From Candidatus Phosphitivorax anaerolimi (lineage in GTDB: Bacteria; Desulfobacterota; Desulfomonilia; UBA1062), in the NCBI GenBank assembly GCA_001896555.1, contig MPOS01000012.1:145195-189424 (forward strand): a stretch of DNA of 44,230 nucleotides. The letters are read 5' to 3'. The notes under the pieces were generated by a model. It saw only the letters and a program-made list of their open reading frames with translations. It had not been told where the DNA came from and ran no database searches. The translations under genes were made by a program, and so were the position numbers. This document shows, piece after piece, positions 41,976 to 44,230 of the stretch; the stretch's first letter is position 1, and each line of letters begins with the position of its first letter.

Positions 41976-42004
41976 AGCATAGCAAAAATCGTGCTGGAAG
42001 TGAA
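41976..42004 (-). promoter_or_regulatory. Sigma-70-type promoter for lipoprotein 2
   Basis: On the minus strand TTCACT (41999-42004), a 17-base spacer and TATGCT (41976-41981) with an extended TG two bases before it. Predicted leader about 195 bases, with a direct repeat GTAACAGC twice in a row and a small dyad (GGAAG/CTTCC). Nothing else is recognised in 41776-42153. Confidence 0.5.
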
Positions 42005-42153
42005 CGGCCATAAATTCGGCAGGTTACCCCGGAAACCCGCAGGCAGGACCGAGGCGGACGGAAAAACATTTCCACAATCATGATGGGGAATGGAATATCA
42101 TTCCAGGATAACCTGCTTTCCCGGCGTATCCGGCCTGCCCGGAAAAGGGTGCG

Positions 42154-42846
42154 TCACTTCTGCAGGCTTTTCTGAATGGTGCTCTGAATCCTCCTCTGGA
42201 AGAGGCGCTTGAGGATGTAGCCTCTCAGGAACTCCGCAACCCGCGAAATCTCGGTGGTGATGCGGATGTTCTCCTTGGCGGACGTTCCATGCACGGCATC
42301 CCGCCTAAGTCTGAGCTCATGATCGATGATCTCGTTGCCGAGCCGGACATAGAAATCCAGTTTCCTGATATCCAGCCCGTAGTCCATGATCCTTTTGAGG
42401 ATATCGCGCGCAAAGCGGATATCCTCCTGGTCGTAGAGCACCTTGCCCTTTTCCTGCATATAAGGCATCAGCAGGCCGGTCTTCTGCGCCAGCTGGAGCT
42501 GCTCATCGGTGAGTCCGGTCTGCTCGAGGAACTTGCTCTTTTCGACCATGACATTGTCTGCCTCCGACGACACACCGAACACGGCGTCTTCGATGGCTTC
42601 GGCTTCTTCGAGGCTCAAACCCTTGTCCATCCTTCTCAAGATGTTCCGGATGACCGAGAGGGGAAAATATTTTGTCTCCTGCAGATATCGGATGGTCTGA
42701 ATCCTCTCCACACACCTTTCGTCGTAATACGCCATGCTCTTGTTGACCTTGGTGGGCTCGGGGAGCAGGCCCTGCCTCACATAGTAGCGGATGGTAGACG
42801 GCGGGACACCGCTTCTCTTTGCGATCTCACCGATTTTTATTTCCAT
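42154..42846 (-). CDS. MerR-family transcriptional regulator
   Basis: A 230-residue regulator. The N-terminal winged helix MEIKIGEIAKRSGVPPSTIRYYVRQGLLPEPTKVNKSMAYYDERCVERIQTIRYLQ is a clear MerR signature. The C-terminal part is long and helical (DKGLSLEEAEAIEDAVFGVSSEADNVMVEKSKFLEQTGLTDEQL), with no cysteine metal-site motif, so it probably senses an organic ligand. AAGGAG lies 7 bases before the ATG. A box at 42865-42881 in its own promoter is shared with both monooxygenase genes, suggesting autoregulation and control of them. Confidence 0.92.
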   Translation of the reverse strand: MEIKIGEIAKRSGVPPSTIRYYVRQGLLPEPTKVNKSMAYYDERCVERIQTIRYLQETKYFPLSVIRNILRRMDKGLSLEEAEAIEDAVFGVSSEADNVMVEKSKFLEQTGLTDEQLQLAQKTGLLMPYMQEKGKVLYDQEDIRFARDILKRIMDYGLDIRKLDFYVRLGNEIIDHELRLRRDAVHGTSAKENIRITTEISRVAEFLRGYILKRLFQRRIQSTIQKSLQK

Positions 42847-42864
42847 CTGGAGCTCCTTTTAAGC

Positions 42865-42881
42865 GTAAAGTAAAACTATAA
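42865..42881. promoter_or_regulatory. MerR-type box, copy 3 (autoregulatory)
   Basis: On the minus strand TTATAGTTTTACTTTAC, resembling copies 1 and 2 (CTTxxAGTTTwACTTTA). It lies 19 bases from the start codon, after a TTGACA-17-TTATAG promoter (42892-42920 on the minus strand). Confidence 0.45.
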
Positions 42882-43101
42882 GCTCTTCCTATAACTCATC
42901 GCATTGCTTTTTGTCAAAGGAGAGATAAAACGGTTTCTTTACCGGAAATTCGCCATGCCGCGTGGGGGATGGAGCCTGCGGGCAGGCGTTTTTCGATTGA
43001 AGGTGTTAACCATAAAAACCTCCTGCGCGCCTCTGGTGCCGCTGCAGGAGGCCGGGCATCTGCTTTCGATCAGGCCGGCAACCTTACGGCCGGGAGAGAT
43101 G

Positions 43102-43887
43102 CTATTTCCGATAATACTGCATGGCCTCGGGGATCATCCTATTGATGGCCTCGATCCGGGCCTGATCTGCTGGGTGAGTTGAGAGGAACTCCGGCGGCGA
43201 CGGCTTGTCGGAGGCGCTCATCATCCGCTGGAAAAAACCCGCGGCCTCTCTCGGATCGTACCCCGCCTTGGCCATGAGGACCAGTCCGATCTGGTCGGCC
43301 TCGTACTCCTGTCTCCGGCTGAAGGGCAACACGACCCCCACCGTGCCGGCAATCCCATAACCCAGGTTCAGCGCCTGGATCGCTGTCGGGCTTTTGTTGG
43401 CAATTGCTGCATTGAGGCCCTGCTGGCCGAGCTGCAGGAGCAGCTGCTGGCTCATCCTCTCACCGCCGTGGCGGGCGATGGCATGACCGACCTCATGGGC
43501 CATGACGAATGCCAGCCCTGATTCAGTTTTCGTATAGGGAAGGAGACCGGTATACACCGCCACCTTTCCACCGGGAAGGGCAAAGGCGTTGGCAGTTTCG
43601 TCGTCCTGTATGACCGTGAACTCCCAGTTATAATCCGTCTGGCCGGAGACCGCAGCTATCCGGGAGCCCACCCGCTTCACCATGGCGTTTATCTGGGGGT
43701 CTTGTGATATCTTTTCCTGTGCCAGGATCTGCTGGTAGGCCTCAAGCCCCAGGGCTATTTCCTGCTGCTCGGGTACGAGCAGCAGCTGGGATCTGCCGGT
43801 CACCGGAGCGGTGGCGCATCCAGCCGCAAATAGCGTGAGGGCCAGGAATATCACGAGATATCGGACCATGCTCGATACGTGTTTCAT
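43102..43887 (-). CDS. M48-family metalloprotease lipoprotein
   Basis: A 261-residue lipoprotein with signal LALTLFAAGC (C24). The zinc motif is HEVGHAIARH (H131, E132, H135) and the third ligand is in YEADQIGLVLMAKAGYDP. The family resembles periplasmic BepA/LoiP-like peptidases that act on outer-membrane assembly; the substrate is not predicted. The start at 43887 has GGAGG 10 bases upstream; an ATG at 43932 would lengthen the signal peptide implausibly. Confidence 0.88.
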   Translation of the reverse strand: MKHVSSMVRYLVIFLALTLFAAGCATAPVTGRSQLLLVPEQQEIALGLEAYQQILAQEKISQDPQINAMVKRVGSRIAAVSGQTDYNWEFTVIQDDETANAFALPGGKVAVYTGLLPYTKTESGLAFVMAHEVGHAIARHGGERMSQQLLLQLGQQGLNAAIANKSPTAIQALNLGYGIAGTVGVVLPFSRRQEYEADQIGLVLMAKAGYDPREAAGFFQRMMSASDKPSPPEFLSTHPADQARIEAINRMIPEAMQYYRK

Positions 43888-43991
43888 CTCCTTGTATCCT
43901 CCGGGAGTGTGATGCAGGATTCGTCTCGCCATGCAGACCCTTTACCCCCTTTTTCTCTCCATTTCAATCATACCGATTGTGGTACAGTATA

Positions 43992-44019
43992 AATATATGC
44001 CTTCATCCCGCCTTGTCAA
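43992..44019 (-). promoter_or_regulatory. Sigma-70-type promoter for the M48 protease gene
   Basis: On the minus strand TTGACA (44014-44019), a 16-base spacer and TATATT (43992-43997). The predicted start near 43985 gives a leader of about 100 bases. No gene is convincing between here and the window end; see the palindrome at 44163. Confidence 0.5.
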
Positions 44020-44162
44020 AGATCCCGGGGGAATGCACTGCCCTGCATGATGATTCGTTTCGAATTTTCTCAAATTCCCACATGAGAGTTCTGCCAATGA
44101 GTCTGTGGCGATTTTGTATAACCTTTTTTTCATTTTTTAATCTCTTTTAGGGTTCAATTCCC

Positions 44163-44176
44163 CGCAGCTTGCTGCG
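44163..44176. repeat. Palindrome CGCAGC-TT-GCTGCG near the window edge
   Basis: Perfect 6-bp arms at 44163-44168 and 44171-44176, in the context GGTTCAATTCCC. Similar GC palindromes are often REP-like elements, sometimes near RAYT transposase genes; no transposase is visible here. The 343 bases 43888-44230 otherwise contain the protease promoter and an unconvincing 63-codon frame. Confidence 0.3.
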
Positions 44177-44230
44177 AGAGGGTGTGAGTGGTAGGGTAGA
44201 TGGGTGAGCATATACTTACACAAGAGTCAC

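Noticed and set aside
43942..44133. 63-codon minus-strand frame upstream of the M48 protease gene
   Set aside because: It spans the predicted protease promoter and has no recognisable family.
44148..44180. tRNA-like GGTTCAATTCCC near the right edge
   Set aside because: No acceptor stem, anticodon arm or D-arm can be built around it; it is part of a short palindrome.

Overview
The window is GC-rich chromosomal DNA of a strictly anaerobic Gram-negative bacterium. The best guess is Desulfobacterota (the former Deltaproteobacteria), of a fatty-acid-degrading, sulfate-reducing or syntrophic type. The grounds are gene content: a glycyl-radical enzyme with its activase, a tungsten/molybdenum aldehyde:ferredoxin oxidoreductase with a polyferredoxin, an ADP-forming acyl-CoA synthetase, a heptose kinase (implying LPS), an MlaE permease, and the block yicC-remA-gmk-pyrF-rsmD-coaD. 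Genus cannot be fixed from the sequence. No rRNA, tRNA, CRISPR array, insertion sequence or prophage was recognised.

Layout. 0.1-3.7 kb (minus strand): amidohydrolase/D-aminoacylase, an epoxyqueuosine-reductase-like Fe-S protein and a MOT1-type molybdate/sulfate permease, tightly coupled. 3.8-6.5 kb (minus): GNAT acetyltransferase, 4-oxalocrotonate tautomerase-like protein, nucleotidyltransferase, metallophosphoesterase. 6.7-7.7 kb (plus): an EF-hand-like protein of unknown function. 8.0-12.9 kb (plus): hotdog thioesterase, long acyl-CoA dehydrogenase, ADP-forming acyl-CoA synthetase; then an AMP-forming fatty-acyl-CoA ligase on the minus strand (13.0-14.6 kb). 15.1-16.7 kb (plus): thioredoxin 2 type protein and an endonuclease/exonuclease/phosphatase-fold protein.

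16.9-24.6 kb is the most unusual part. It holds a glycyl-radical activase, a 986-residue glycyl-radical enzyme (GRE) with an SCP2-like lipid-carrier domain fused to its N-terminus, a TetR regulator, a perfect 25-bp palindromic operator candidate, and a divergent aldehyde:ferredoxin oxidoreductase plus a ferredoxin with four [4Fe-4S] motifs. A consistent reading is a regulated module in which the GRE acts on a hydrophobic substrate and the oxidoreductase handles an aldehyde. The substrate is unknown.

24.6-36.1 kb (all minus) is mainly housekeeping: ftsY, heptose kinase, DUF4416, yicC, remA/DUF370, gmk, pyrF, rsmD, coaD, aspartate aminotransferase, fliS, a FliT-like gene, then maf-glpK-mlaE. 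36.3-38.6 kb: two convergent nitronate-monooxygenase paralogues sharing a bidirectional terminator. 39.1-41.8 kb (minus): two lipoproteins with PKD/Ig-like repeats. 42.2-42.8 kb: a MerR-family regulator. Its promoter and both monooxygenase promoters carry the same TTGACA element followed by a 17-bp near-palindromic box, which suggests a small MerR regulon. 43.1-43.9 kb: an M48 metalloprotease lipoprotein.

Several starts were moved inward from the longest possible reading frame, using Shine-Dalgarno position, family N-termini or lipoboxes; each entry says why.
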